A stretch of 64,000 nucleotides of DNA from Lewinellaceae bacterium (lineage in GTDB: Bacteria > Bacteroidota > Bacteroidia > Chitinophagales > Saprospiraceae), in contig JACJXV010000016.1 in assembly GCA_020636445.1 (NCBI GenBank), positions 1 through 64,000 of the forward strand, written 5' to 3'. Numbering within the stretch: the first letter of the stretch is position 1; each line of letters opens with the position of its first letter. A program made the translations under genes and the position numbers. Of the stretch, positions 8,353 to 17,403 are shown in pieces. The notes beneath the pieces were generated by a model. It saw only the letters and a list, made by a program, of their open reading frames with translations, did no database searches and had not been told where the DNA came from.

Positions 8353-8949
8353 ATGGACCGGACTGATGCAGAGCTGCTTGCCTGGTTGCGGCGAAACCCC
8401 GATGAGGCTATTGATGCCATTTTTCGTCAGTACTTTGGGGAGCTATGCCGCGCGATTTATCGCATAATTCCAGATGAGGCGATAGTTCAGGATTTGGCAC
8501 AGGAGGTTTTTGTACAATTGTGGCAACGGCGTCAATCCCTGTCGGTGCAAACCACTCTGGGGGCTTATTTGCGCCGGGCAGGTATCAATCGCGCCCTCAA
8601 TTATCTGCGGGATAACCGGCGTTTTTCGGATGCAGATGATACCCAGGTGCTGGAGGCTCAGCTGTCTCATGAAACGAATATAGAACACTCTCTGGAGGTT
8701 GAAGAACTACAGGAAGCGATTGACCGTGCAATTGATCAGCTGCCCGAACGATGCCGGCTGGTTTTTGTCTTGAGTCGGTTTGAAGAACTAAGTCATCAGG
8801 AAATTGCCGATCAGCTGGCAATTTCCCCCAAAACGGTTGAAAACCAAATAACCAAAGCCTTGCGGCTACTTCGTTCCGTCTTGGGGCCCTTACTGGAACG
8901 AGAATTTTTAATGTTGCTTGCCCTGTTTTGGGCGATCAGTAGCGGATAA
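8353..8949 (+). CDS. ECF sigma factor of the FecI-like (FecR-controlled) type
   Basis: The 198-residue protein has region 2 (IVQDLAQEVFVQLWQRRQ, about residues 40-57; ALNYLRDNRR, about 79-88) and region 4 (LPERCRLVFVLSRFEELSHQE and the helix-turn-helix EIADQLAISPKTVENQITKALR). The C-terminus ends in a hydrophobic tail (EFLMLLALFWAISSG), which is a little unusual. It is followed by a FecR-type anti-sigma gene, a TonB receptor with an STN domain and a DUF4249 gene, the classic surface-signalling order. It should be activated by FecR when the receptor binds its ligand, and transcribe the receptor genes. Confidence 0.93.
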   Translation: MDRTDAELLAWLRRNPDEAIDAIFRQYFGELCRAIYRIIPDEAIVQDLAQEVFVQLWQRRQSLSVQTTLGAYLRRAGINRALNYLRDNRRFSDADDTQVLEAQLSHETNIEHSLEVEELQEAIDRAIDQLPERCRLVFVLSRFEELSHQEIADQLAISPKTVENQITKALRLLRSVLGPLLEREFLMLLALFWAISSG

Positions 8950-9062
8950 GGAAACTCCGGTTTTGTCGGATAATTGCCCAAACACGCCCTTTGAGGTTGG
9001 GTGGAGTAGGGGAATGATCCGTTAATTGTGTCAACAAACAAAAGTCATTAGCTGCACACGCC

Positions 9063-10031
9063 ATGGAATTTAGGATTTGGGATACCTTGAAAAAATCTGC
9101 CGGACAACTTCCGGAACAACGTAAAGCCGGGGATACCCCAGAGTTGCAGCTTCAACGCTTGTGGGAAATTAGTGGGCGTTATCCTGCCGGAAAGTCCTGG
9201 GAACCCGATGTGGAAGCGAATTTGCAGGCGTTTCGCAAACGTATTTCCCAAGAAAAAATAATACCCCGCAATAAGTTGAATCGACGCCGCTGGGTTTCCT
9301 TGAGTGTTGCTGCCGCTATAAGCGTTCTGGTAGTGTTTTGGGCGGGGCAACAAGGCGCCTTTGATGCCTTCTTATGGCAACGTATGCAGGCCGGCGAAAC
9401 TAGTCAAACCTTGGTTTTACCCGACGGATCTACTGTTGTTCTCAATGCGAATGCTACTATAGAATATCCTCGCTGGTTTTCTCAAAAGCCTTTGCGTGAG
9501 GTTAGACTGCGCGGGGAAGCCTTTTTTGAGGTTGCCAAAGATCCCGCCCGCCCTTTTGTCGTCCATGCGGAGCCCCTGGAGGTAAAAGTTCTGGGTACCG
9601 CGTTCAATGTACGGACCCAGGCAGGAAATGCTGGCGCACAGGTTAATGTCAAGTCAGGTAGGGTAGAGGTGATGCACACCGGTAATGGTGAACGCACCGA
9701 AATCACGGCTAATGAGGAGGTTTTGCTGGAGAGTACTGCTGATAATTTACAAATCCATTCCCGTCGCGCAGATATAGCCCTGGCCTGGCAAACGGGGAAA
9801 CTTACCTTTAAAGGGGAGTCTACCGGCGAAGTGCTGCGCGAATTGGAGCGCTATTGTGGCTTACAAGTTACGACAAGCCAGCCTGCGTTGCTAAACTGCC
9901 CGGTAACCGGAAACTTTACAATCTCTGCCTCAGCAGAGTACCAGGTGAAGTTACTGTGTGAAATGAATAACTGGACAGCGGAGCGGGATTCGACCGGAAA
10001 GTACCTGCTTAAGGGAAAACCTTGTCATTGA
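9063..10031 (+). CDS. FecR family anti-sigma factor/sigma regulator
   Basis: The 322-residue protein has a cytoplasmic N-terminal part, one membrane helix at about residues 77-95, then a periplasmic FecR domain (SQTLVLPDGSTVVLNANATI; LRGEAFFEVAKDPARPFVVH; VKVLGTAFNVR; VNVKSGRVEV) at about residues 115-215, and a C-terminal DUF4974-like region (TGEVLRELERYCGLQVT) at about 255-320. It links the outer-membrane receptor's STN domain to the sigma factor encoded just upstream. The gene lies 113 nt after the sigma gene. The length is typical of the Bacteroidota family. Confidence 0.93.
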   Translation: MEFRIWDTLKKSAGQLPEQRKAGDTPELQLQRLWEISGRYPAGKSWEPDVEANLQAFRKRISQEKIIPRNKLNRRRWVSLSVAAAISVLVVFWAGQQGAFDAFLWQRMQAGETSQTLVLPDGSTVVLNANATIEYPRWFSQKPLREVRLRGEAFFEVAKDPARPFVVHAEPLEVKVLGTAFNVRTQAGNAGAQVNVKSGRVEVMHTGNGERTEITANEEVLLESTADNLQIHSRRADIALAWQTGKLTFKGESTGEVLRELERYCGLQVTTSQPALLNCPVTGNFTISASAEYQVKLLCEMNNWTAERDSTGKYLLKGKPCH

Positions 10032-10051
10032 ATCGATCCTCCCAGGCAACC

Positions 10052-10083
10052 TTTGCCTTATTTGCGGAATACTGTTAACTTTG
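10052..10083 (+). promoter_or_regulatory. Promoter of the TonB receptor gene (TTTG-N20-TAACTTTG)
   Basis: TTTG at 10052-10055 and TAACTTTG at 10076-10083 are spaced by 20 nt, a full match to the primary Bacteroidota promoter consensus. It sits between FecR and the receptor gene and supports the ATG at 10117 as the start. The receptor can therefore be transcribed apart from the sigma-FecR pair. Confidence 0.65.
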
Positions 10084-10116
10084 ACTATCAGGTTTTTACC
10101 GCAAGCAAAGTGCTTT

Positions 10117-12783
10117 ATGGGGCATCGCATTTTACTTTTCTTGTTTTTTGTATCCTTTGGATTTTCAGGTTGGGCGCAATTGCCACTTAACCAGCGGGTT
10201 ACTATTGCGTTTGCCGATGAACCGCTCGAACAGGCGCTATACCGCCTGCTGGATGAAACAAGGGCCCCGTTATTCTTCAGTAATGCCATTCTACCCCAGA
10301 AAACGATTCGGGCTGCTTTTCGCAATAAATCTTTGCGGGAAGTATTAGCCGGATTATTAGCAGGTACAGATCTGGAAGTTCGCCAGGTTCAGGAGGATCT
10401 GGTGATTGTTCGCAAAGTTCCACCCTTGATACCTCCTCCCACGTATACCATCAGTGGCTATATCGAAGACTACGAATCAGGAGAAACATTGGTTAGTGCT
10501 AGCTTGTTGGTAGCCAACCGCCAGCAGGGTGTCTCCTCGAATGATTATGGTTTTTTTAGTGCTTCGGTTACGGAGGGGCCTGTTACCTTGGTAGCCTCTT
10601 ACCTGGGGTACAGTACCTTGTCTACTCAATTGAACCTGCGGCAGGATACGTTTATCCGGCTACGGTTGCGGCCTGATCTTACCTTACTTACTGAAGTAAT
10701 AATTACGGCGAATGACTCCCTGCGCAGTAATACCCGGGATGACCTTTTTGGATTTAACCTTTCAGCCTATGATTTGCCACGCTTTGGCGGTGAGCGCGAT
10801 TTACAGCGGTCCCTGCAATTAAATCCCGGGGTTCAGACCGGTACTGATGGGGTAGGAGGAATCTTTGTAAGAGGTGGTGATGCAGGGCACAATCTCGTAT
10901 TGATTGATGGCGTACCGGTCTACAATATCAATCACGCTGCCGGACTCTTATCCATTTTTAATAATAGTGCGCTGAAGTCGGTACGCCTGATCAAGGGAGG
11001 GTTTCCGGCCCGCTATGGCGGGCGCTTAGCTTCAGTCATTGATGTGCGCACGCGCGATGGAAATCGCCAACGGCTAGCGGGAGAGGGGGAGATAGGCCTG
11101 CTTTCAGCCCGAGCGACGTTGGAAGGGCCACTGGATTCTGCTCGCGGTGCCTTTCTTGTTTCGGGGCGTTGGTCAGTCATCAATGCTTTTTTGGAGCCCT
11201 ATGTTCGGCGGTATAAGGCCTCCCGCGGCGAAACGGGGGCATCCCGCTTTAGTTTTTATGATTTTCATGCCAAATTAAATTACGACCTGGGCCCCCGCGA
11301 TCGATTGCTCTTTAGTTTTTACCAGGGAGGTGATGTTTTCCGGAATTTTGGATCCCGCCAGGATTCTGCCTACCTCCTGCTGAACAATGGAGGCATATTT
11401 CAATCTAACTATAGTGAGCAGTATGATGAAAATTCACAGTGGGGTAACCGGGTCGGGGCCCTGCGGTGGAACCATATTGTTAACCCGCAGTTATTCGCCA
11501 ACCTAACCGTTGCCTACTCGCAGTTAGATGTTGATTTAACCTATGAAAACCACGATACACTGGCTGTGCTCCTTCCCCGGAACACGATTAGTTCCCACTG
11601 GCATTTAAACCGGTATCGCTCGGGAATTGGTGAGATCGGGCTCAAAGCAGACCTCGATTGGATACCCACCGAAGGGTGGACCCACCATTTCGGGGGTGCT
11701 CTGATGCACCATACGTTTCGGCCGGGCGCACTGGAGTTTCGCGACCTTTCCGGGGGCGAATCGGGGAGCCCTCCCTGGGTAAACCGCCAAATTAATGCGG
11801 CTTCCGCAACCGCATACTGGGAAACGGAGCAACGATTATCCGGAGGTGTGTGGATGCTCAACTACGGCCTGCACGCAGCAGCCTGGCAGGTAGAACGGCA
11901 AATGTACTCATCGCTGCAACCCCGGTTTGCTGCTGCCTGGCATCCTGCCCAACGCTGGACCTGGCGAGGCTCGTTGAGCCGGATGACTCAGTTTGTTCAC
12001 CTGTTGACGAGCTCCAACCTTGCTTTGCCTACGGATATCTGGGTGCCCTCAACGAAGGAAATACGCCCGGAAAACGCCTGGCAGGTAACCTTGGGTGGGG
12101 AATGGGCAAATCTCCAGGGGTGGCAATTCAGCTGGGAAGCCTACTACAAGTGGATGAATAACCTGGTTACCTACGCAGAAGGATCTTCATTCCTCAATGA
12201 TTGGGAACAAAGCACTACGACCGGATCGGGTAAAGCCCGTGGAATAGACTTTTCTTTAGGGAGAATGAGTAAGGCTAACCAATGGCAAATTTCATATAGT
12301 CTGGCCTGGGCGGAACGACGGTTCCCGCTCGTTAACCTGGGGAATCCCTACCCGTTTAAATATGACCGGCGACATGACCTGAAGGTACTTGCCAAACAAA
12401 ACATAGGTAACCGCCTTAGCCTGCAGGCAACCTGGTTGTTTAGTACTGGCCTGGCTTTTAGCCTGCCCATTGAGGCGTACACAGTACAGTTTCCGGGGAT
12501 TCCGCCGGTGGTCGTCCTTGATTACGGAGGTAAAAATCAGTTTCGGTTGCCCCAATATCACCGACTGGATTTAGGGTTAACCTGGGTTATCCCCAGCCAG
12601 AATCGGTGGGAGCACCAACTTTATCTGGGCCTTTACAATGCCTATAACCGGCAAAATCCACTTTACTACCAGCTGCGGAGCACATTTGACCTGGTGGAGG
12701 GACAGGTGCGGGAGCGTAAAGCATTGGAAAAGGTAAATCTGTTGCCCCGTCTACCCGCAATTAATTATTTGCTGCGGTTCTGA
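10117..12783 (+). CDS. TonB-dependent outer-membrane receptor with STN signalling domain
   Basis: Start is taken at ATG 10117, giving a normal signal peptide (MGHRILLFLFFVSFGFSGWAQ) after the promoter at 10052-10083; the frame stays open 12 codons further up. Order of domains: STN/secretin-like (about residues 30-98), carboxypeptidase-like regulatory fold (about 112-195, TISGYIEDYESGETLVSAS), plug with the region GVGGIFVRGGDAGHNLVLIDGVPVYN in part (about 240-270), then a beta-barrel to the C-terminal LLPRLPAINYLLRF. With FecR and the sigma factor upstream it forms a trans-envelope signalling receptor. It resembles the receptors paired with DUF4249 proteins, not the SusC glycan type. The ligand is unknown. 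Confidence 0.93.
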   Translation: MGHRILLFLFFVSFGFSGWAQLPLNQRVTIAFADEPLEQALYRLLDETRAPLFFSNAILPQKTIRAAFRNKSLREVLAGLLAGTDLEVRQVQEDLVIVRKVPPLIPPPTYTISGYIEDYESGETLVSASLLVANRQQGVSSNDYGFFSASVTEGPVTLVASYLGYSTLSTQLNLRQDTFIRLRLRPDLTLLTEVIITANDSLRSNTRDDLFGFNLSAYDLPRFGGERDLQRSLQLNPGVQTGTDGVGGIFVRGGDAGHNLVLIDGVPVYNINHAAGLLSIFNNSALKSVRLIKGGFPARYGGRLASVIDVRTRDGNRQRLAGEGEIGLLSARATLEGPLDSARGAFLVSGRWSVINAFLEPYVRRYKASRGETGASRFSFYDFHAKLNYDLGPRDRLLFSFYQGGDVFRNFGSRQDSAYLLLNNGGIFQSNYSEQYDENSQWGNRVGALRWNHIVNPQLFANLTVAYSQLDVDLTYENHDTLAVLLPRNTISSHWHLNRYRSGIGEIGLKADLDWIPTEGWTHHFGGALMHHTFRPGALEFRDLSGGESGSPPWVNRQINAASATAYWETEQRLSGGVWMLNYGLHAAAWQVERQMYSSLQPRFAAAWHPAQRWTWRGSLSRMTQFVHLLTSSNLALPTDIWVPSTKEIRPENAWQVTLGGEWANLQGWQFSWEAYYKWMNNLVTYAEGSSFLNDWEQSTTTGSGKARGIDFSLGRMSKANQWQISYSLAWAERRFPLVNLGNPYPFKYDRRHDLKVLAKQNIGNRLSLQATWLFSTGLAFSLPIEAYTVQFPGIPPVVVLDYGGKNQFRLPQYHRLDLGLTWVIPSQNRWEHQLYLGLYNAYNRQNPLYYQLRSTFDLVEGQVRERKALEKVNLLPRLPAINYLLRF

Positions 12784-12919
12784 TCATGGAATATATTGTC
12801 CTCCTGCCGTTAAGAACTTCTTAAACTTATCCTATCGTCGTCTGTTTAACTCTAAAAAGCCTATCTTTAAAAAGCTTTTTTCTGCCCACTAAAAATGTTA
12901 GGCAAATCGCCGAGGGCTT

Positions 12920-13855
12920 ATGGTTAGAAATGTACTTTTTGCAACATTGGTTTTCGTAATGCTGGGAAGTTCCTGCGAACGTCCTCTTGAATTGCAATTG
13001 CCTCAACCAGAGCCACGGTTAGTTGTAATTAGTAATTTCACACATGACCAAAAAATACGGGTAGAGGTTTCTAAAACGCGTAACGTTTTAAGCAGTAGTA
13101 CTCCTGAATATATCCTTAATGCCAAGGTTCAACTTTTCCGTGAAGAGCAGTTACTGGAAGAACTAATTTTGGTTAATTCTGACGATGGCCAAGGCCCTTA
13201 TTATACCACCACTCATTACACCGCCCAGATCGGAGTAAATTATCTGATTCGGGTTACCGCCCCAGGATTTCCGTCCGTTTCTGCTGAGAATCGCATCCCA
13301 CCCCAAACAGCAATCGAGCAACTATCCGTTGAAAACTTTATGTTGCCCGGTCCGGGGCTTCCGGAGGATGCTCATCTCAATTATACGATTAGCTTCACCT
13401 TTAATGATAATGATGGCGAGCAGAACTATTATCACCTGGTATTTTTCCAGGAAATACGGTCGTTCATCTTAGACCGCAGCGGGGACACCCTTTTCGCTGC
13501 ACCCGAATTGCGTCGCATTCAGTTTGATCCTAACCAAAATACGAATAATCAAATAGCGCATATTGAAGGCGGATTACTCCTCAATGACACCCCCTTCAAC
13601 GGGCAGCAGGTTCGCTTATCCCTCCCTGTACAAATGCCTTTTAATCAAAGCAAAGAAATTGCCGGTGATCTGATTGCAGAGCTGCGTTCCGTTTCCCGGG
13701 ATTATTTCCTGTTTTACAGTGCGCTGAGTAAACAGCAGGAAACTCCCGATGCCCTCTTTGCTGAACCCGTTTCTGCATATAACAACATTATGAATGGGGT
13801 CGGCATCTTTGCCGGGTATAGTCAAACCGCTACCTCTGTTCGGTTGTCCCGTTAG
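12920..13855 (+). CDS. DUF4249 family lipoprotein
   Basis: The 311-residue protein has a lipoprotein signal (LVFVMLGSSCERPL, Cys at about residue 19). The DUF4249 hallmarks follow: LVVISNFTHDQKIRVEVSKT, LNAKVQLFREEQLLEE, and YLIRVTAPGFPSVSAENRIP. Members are almost always encoded beside a TonB-dependent receptor, as here, and are thought to be surface partners of it. It is 136 nt after the receptor, with a TATCTTTA (12862-12869) before it that is one base short of a -7 element. The molecular role of the family is not established. Confidence 0.88.
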   Translation: MVRNVLFATLVFVMLGSSCERPLELQLPQPEPRLVVISNFTHDQKIRVEVSKTRNVLSSSTPEYILNAKVQLFREEQLLEELILVNSDDGQGPYYTTTHYTAQIGVNYLIRVTAPGFPSVSAENRIPPQTAIEQLSVENFMLPGPGLPEDAHLNYTISFTFNDNDGEQNYYHLVFFQEIRSFILDRSGDTLFAAPELRRIQFDPNQNTNNQIAHIEGGLLLNDTPFNGQQVRLSLPVQMPFNQSKEIAGDLIAELRSVSRDYFLFYSALSKQQETPDALFAEPVSAYNNIMNGVGIFAGYSQTATSVRLSR

Positions 13856-13875
13856 TCCCCAATTCCCTTCCTTAA

Positions 13876-14031
13876 GTGATGGGACACTATTATCTATACC
13901 TTATTTCAGGCCATTTTGGGCTTCCACTTCGTAAAAAAGCCTCGCCGACGCGCTGCGTCGCCTGCGTTTTTTGCCTTGTTGAACCCCAAAATTGCACGGA
14001 ACAAAGCTTATACATAATAATGACCCATCAC
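13876..14031. repeat. 156-bp imperfect long palindrome (MITE-like)
   Basis: The two halves are reverse complements over almost their whole length: the outer tips begin GTGATGGG and end CCCATCAC, then TATTAT/ATAATA, ATTTTGGG/CCCAAAAT, an A-run facing a T-run, and a GC-rich centre near 13949-13961. A non-coding long palindrome with conserved tips looks like a miniature transposable element or a very large hairpin. No target duplication is clear. The rest of the 386-nt space between DUF4249 and the Crp gene shows no gene. Confidence 0.65.
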
Positions 14032-14241
14032 CTACTATTTTTTTAGCTAATCGAAACGAAAAAATCGAGTTTCGCATAGGGGATTACCATTTCTTTGGTG
14101 TCATAGGTTTAGTAGACTAATAAAAAAGGCGATCTAAAGGATCTTACCAAAGTAATGCCGCGGAGAAATATTACTAGAATCGGCTAAGCCCCCTTTTCCT
14201 GCGCTGGTTTTTCCTTTCGAAAGCACAAAAAGAGCAGACCT

Positions 14242-14922
14242 ATGTACTTGGAAGCCAAATTATCATTTATCGATCAATTCCCCCTCCTGCAGCAGCTTAA
14301 GCCTGCCGAGAAGGAACGTCTGGCTGGTTATATGGAGGTGAAAGAAAAACCTCGCTATAGCTATATCTATATGCCAGGTGACCTGTCTAATGAGTTGTAT
14401 TTCCTCGCCAAAGGAACGGTGAAAATAGGCACCCATTCGTCCGATGGGAAAGAGGTGATCAAGTCGCTTATCCATCCACTGGCTATGTTCGGCGAACTGG
14501 GCATTGTCGGTGAGAAATCCCGTCAGGACTATGCCCAGGCCCTCAAGGAAACAGTCGTTCTGTATCAGGTTCGCCTGGAAGACTTCAAGCAGCTGATGCG
14601 TGACAACTTCGACCTCAGTAACCGGATTATGATGCAATTGGGCAGCCGCCTGATCAATGCTGAACATAAACTGGAATCGCTGATTTTCAAAGATGCCCGT
14701 ACCCGGATTGTAGAATTTATTAAAGATTCTGTGGATAAGCGAGGCCAACGGATCGGTTACGAAATGCTGCTCAAGCACTCCCTTACCCATCAGGATATTG
14801 CCAATATTACCTGTACTTCGCGACAAACCGTAACGTTGGTACTCAATGAACTGCGTAAGTCGGATTTGATTTACTTTAACCGGGGAAAAATTTTGGTGCG
14901 CGATATGGCAAAGCTTAGCTAA
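14242..14922 (+). CDS. Crp/Fnr family transcriptional regulator
   Basis: The 226-residue protein has an N-terminal cyclic-nucleotide-binding-like barrel (about residues 15-125; YIYMPGDLSNELYFLAKGTVKI and MFGELGIVGE) and a C-terminal winged helix-turn-helix (about 150-222; LTHQDIANITCTSRQTVTLVLNELR), whose recognition helix is of the Crp type. There is no N-terminal cysteine cluster for an FeS centre, so it is not a classic Fnr oxygen sensor. The usual RxA cAMP contact is not evident (RQDYAQ at that place), so the effector is uncertain. It is a single gene; nothing nearby shows which genes it controls. Confidence 0.92.
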   Translation: MYLEAKLSFIDQFPLLQQLKPAEKERLAGYMEVKEKPRYSYIYMPGDLSNELYFLAKGTVKIGTHSSDGKEVIKSLIHPLAMFGELGIVGEKSRQDYAQALKETVVLYQVRLEDFKQLMRDNFDLSNRIMMQLGSRLINAEHKLESLIFKDARTRIVEFIKDSVDKRGQRIGYEMLLKHSLTHQDIANITCTSRQTVTLVLNELRKSDLIYFNRGKILVRDMAKLS

Positions 14923-14962
14923 ACGCCGCCAATGCCTGCCTCCGGAAGCCTGGCAACTTCAC

Positions 14963-16339
14963 TCAACCAATGTCCATTAAGATTCGCCACTCGCGGGGGA
15001 AGTAGTTATTCACCCGCGAGCCAATTCCTTTAATCCAGCCTAAATTAAGGCCGGCATACTGAACGAGCGCCCATCCTTTGGGTAAAACCTCGAGTTGGGG
15101 AATTTCCTTTTTCAGGTAGCGCAGGGCTTCCTGTTTTTCCAGAGAGACCACGGGAATATGGGGCGAAACCGCCAAACTGAGCGCTAGCTCGGGAGCTGGC
15201 ACCAGGTCTTTTCCTTTCCACTGCCCCACCAGGACGCCCGGATCGAACCGCCATAGCCGTTGTCCCCACTGCACGAACGCGTCACTTACCTCCACAGGCA
15301 ATGCCCGAATATAGCCCTGATCGTTCTGCCACCAGGTAAAAGCCTCCGGTTCGGAGAGCCAGGGACTTGCCAATTCTCGTTCAGCTCTGGTCATTGGCCG
15401 CCATTTACCCCAGCCACGCGTAGAGGTTGCTGCTGGCGCGGTACTTTCCTCCCTTATCCCCGGTTTTTGTAAAACAGCCAGGTAGAATCCTTCTCCGCGC
15501 ACCCGGTGCGGATAGCACTGGTAGCCCCCATTGGGGCTGGTAATGATGCCCCAGTCAGCGGGAAAATCCAGCGAGCGCAATGTCAACCCGCTCTCCTCGG
15601 CAATCCAGCGCACGTTGTCGTCGTTTTCCTGGGCGTTGTAGGTACAGGTGCTGTAGAATAACCATCCTCCCGGAGCGACACACTGAGCGGCCTCCGTAAG
15701 AATGCGTCGTTGGCGGGCTGCACAAACCTGAACGGCTTCTTCCGACCATTCCTGGGTAGCGGCAGGATCCTTGCGGAACAACCCTTCGCCCGAACAAGGG
15801 GCATCCAATAAAACCAGATCGAAGGCCGGTCCGACTTTACCAAAGTCCTGACTATCGTGATTGCTGCTGGCTACCGCAGGATAGCCCCAACGGGCCAGGT
15901 TATGCTGGAGGATAGGGTAGCGGCCGCGAATTACCTCATTGGCAATCAGGAAACTGTTTGCCGGCAATAATTCCGCCAGCAAGGTGCTTTTGCCACCAGG
16001 CGCGGCAGCCAGATCCAAAACCCGCAAACCCTCCTGCTTCGGAAAACACTGCCGGAATGCCTCCCCAATCAGCATACTGGATGCCTCCTGGACGTAATAG
16101 GCTCCCGCGTGTAGTAAGGGGTCAAGGGTGAAGCTGGGGCGTTCATTTAAATATACTCCGCTAGTATACCATTTTACTCCGTCGTAATTTTCTTTCAAAG
16201 TTAAATTTTTCAAAAAATGACGCCGAATACTGGTTGGGGAGGGGAGGGAAAGGGCTTCCTGAAAAGCGCTCCATTCCGATTCGCCGAGGGTTTGCGCCAT
16301 GCGCGCCGCAAAAGCTAAGGGCAGATCAATACTTGGCAT
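14963..16339 (-). CDS. rRNA (cytosine-C5-)-methyltransferase, RsmB/RsmF type (NOL1/NOP2/Sun)
   Basis: The 458-residue protein shows all core motifs: SAM-binding DLAAAPGGKSTLLAELL (about residues 108-124), motif IV DAPCSGEGLFRKDP with one active-site cysteine (about 178-191), and motif VI FYSTCTYNAQENDD with the second (about 229-242). The C-terminal third (about 320-458) resembles the RsmF-type RNA-binding tail. It methylates a cytosine in 16S rRNA or a related RNA. The gene is convergent with the Crp-type regulator and has a TACCTTTG box just upstream. Assignment to RsmF and not another m5C methylase is probable, not certain. Confidence 0.9.
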   Translation of the reverse strand: MPSIDLPLAFAARMAQTLGESEWSAFQEALSLPSPTSIRRHFLKNLTLKENYDGVKWYTSGVYLNERPSFTLDPLLHAGAYYVQEASSMLIGEAFRQCFPKQEGLRVLDLAAAPGGKSTLLAELLPANSFLIANEVIRGRYPILQHNLARWGYPAVASSNHDSQDFGKVGPAFDLVLLDAPCSGEGLFRKDPAATQEWSEEAVQVCAARQRRILTEAAQCVAPGGWLFYSTCTYNAQENDDNVRWIAEESGLTLRSLDFPADWGIITSPNGGYQCYPHRVRGEGFYLAVLQKPGIREESTAPAATSTRGWGKWRPMTRAERELASPWLSEPEAFTWWQNDQGYIRALPVEVSDAFVQWGQRLWRFDPGVLVGQWKGKDLVPAPELALSLAVSPHIPVVSLEKQEALRYLKKEIPQLEVLPKGWALVQYAGLNLGWIKGIGSRVNNYFPREWRILMDIG

Positions 16340-16356
16340 AAAAGCTGAATTCAGGG

Positions 16357-16364
16357 CAAAGGTA
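16357..16364 (-). promoter_or_regulatory. -7 element before the rRNA methyltransferase
   Basis: TACCTTTG on the minus strand is an exact TAnnTTTG match 17 nt before the start codon. No TTTG is present about 20 nt further upstream. Confidence 0.4.
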
Positions 16365-16447
16365 GGATTTTGCCCGGGGTCTTGTGTTGGTCTGGGGCAA
16401 AATTCGGGGCTGCGGTGGATTTGTTAGGGGTTATGAGCGTTCGCCTG

Positions 16448-16585
16448 CCGTTCGCTAACGCTCACTCAGCTTATGCCGCTCACTGCGTTCGCTCGGTTTA
16501 TGACCGTTCGCTAACGCTCACTCAGTTTATGCCGCTCACTGCGTTCGCTCGGTTTATGACCGCTCACTGCGTTCGCTCGGTTTAT
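16448..16585. repeat. 56-bp tandem repeat, about 2.5 copies
   Basis: Copies run 16448-16503 and 16504-16559, differing at one base, with a partial third copy (second half only) at 16560-16585. Each unit contains two related sub-blocks, GTTCGCTAACGCTCACTCAG and GCTCACTGCGTTCGCTCGG, followed by TTTATG, so each unit is itself an old duplication and can fold by pairing GCGTTCGCT with AGCGAACG-like bases. It lies between two minus-strand genes in the 314-nt spacer 16340-16653, which has no gene. Confidence 0.85.
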
Positions 16586-16653
16586 AAAGTTTATTTAGTT
16601 GAAATTGTAGCTAATGCGCCAACACGCTAACGGCCAACGCGCCAAAAGTCCGC

Positions 16654-17403
16654 TTAAAGCCCATTTAGGGCCCAGTCGTATTCCAGGTAGCTGATTTTAG
16701 CGTTTGCGGAAAGCTTGGTTTTAGCGTAACGATTGAGGAAGGAGACGAGATTCCCAAAATCGGCGCTATACCATTCGAAGACTTTGGACACTTTAGCCTG
16801 GTTGCCCTGCAACTGGTTAAAGCGGGAGTTATTAATAAACTTCCGGGCTTGCAGGTTGAGTTGATCCTCCAGTTGGGCTGCGGTAAACGCTTTATTGAGC
16901 AGAGGCGGGCAGGAGCGGGCCGCGCAGTTCACGGCAAAATGAATCCGGGCATCTTTAAACTGTGGCCGCAGGATGTCATTTTCGATATTGTTGAGGGAGT
17001 AGGTTTTATCTCCTATGTTGATCCATTTCCGATCCCAGGCTTTACCCTTGTCCACGTCCATAATACTGGTTAGGGGCGAATGATCAAGGATGAGCTTTAC
17101 GGTAAAGGCATTGTAGGCATTAATCCAGAAAGCCATTTGCTCATTGCGCGACCAGGACGACTGCGGATGCAGTCCACTCAAGGTTTTCAGGTATGCATTC
17201 AGTTTGGCCTGGTCTTTTTTTAGTCCTGCGTAATTTACCCGGCCTTCGGCGCTAACGTATTGTTCCAATAACGTATTCCAGGCCTGGTGATCGGGAGCCT
17301 TTACTACCTGTGCCGGTGAAGCGTACGTAAAGAAGGATAAGACGAGCAGGAGCGTTACCATAATAATCCGTTTGTTTTCCAAAATAACTCCTATCCCGGG
17401 CAT
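16654..17403 (-). CDS. DUF547 family exported protein
   Basis: The protein has a signal segment (IIMVTLLLVLSFFTYA followed by SPAQ) and then the DUF547 domain: NTLLEQYVSAEGRVNYAGL, NEQMAFWINAYNAFTVKLIL, and HFAVNCAARSCPPLLNKAF with conserved cysteines. The start is set at the Met of MPGIGVILENKR so that basic residues precede the hydrophobic core; the frame is open 18 codons further up, and a Met at 17361 is also possible. DUF547 has a papain-like/transglutaminase-like fold in some analyses, but function is not established. Probably periplasmic. It stands alone. Confidence 0.88.
   Translation of the reverse strand: MPGIGVILENKRIIMVTLLLVLSFFTYASPAQVVKAPDHQAWNTLLEQYVSAEGRVNYAGLKKDQAKLNAYLKTLSGLHPQSSWSRNEQMAFWINAYNAFTVKLILDHSPLTSIMDVDKGKAWDRKWINIGDKTYSLNNIENDILRPQFKDARIHFAVNCAARSCPPLLNKAFTAAQLEDQLNLQARKFINNSRFNQLQGNQAKVSKVFEWYSADFGNLVSFLNRYAKTKLSANAKISYLEYDWALNGL

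Noticed and set aside
14263..14826. A 187-residue open frame antisense to the Crp/Fnr gene
   Set aside because: Shadow of a real gene; no start context or known domain.
16448..16585. A CRISPR array
   Set aside because: Repeats are directly tandem with no unique spacers and there are no cas genes in the window.
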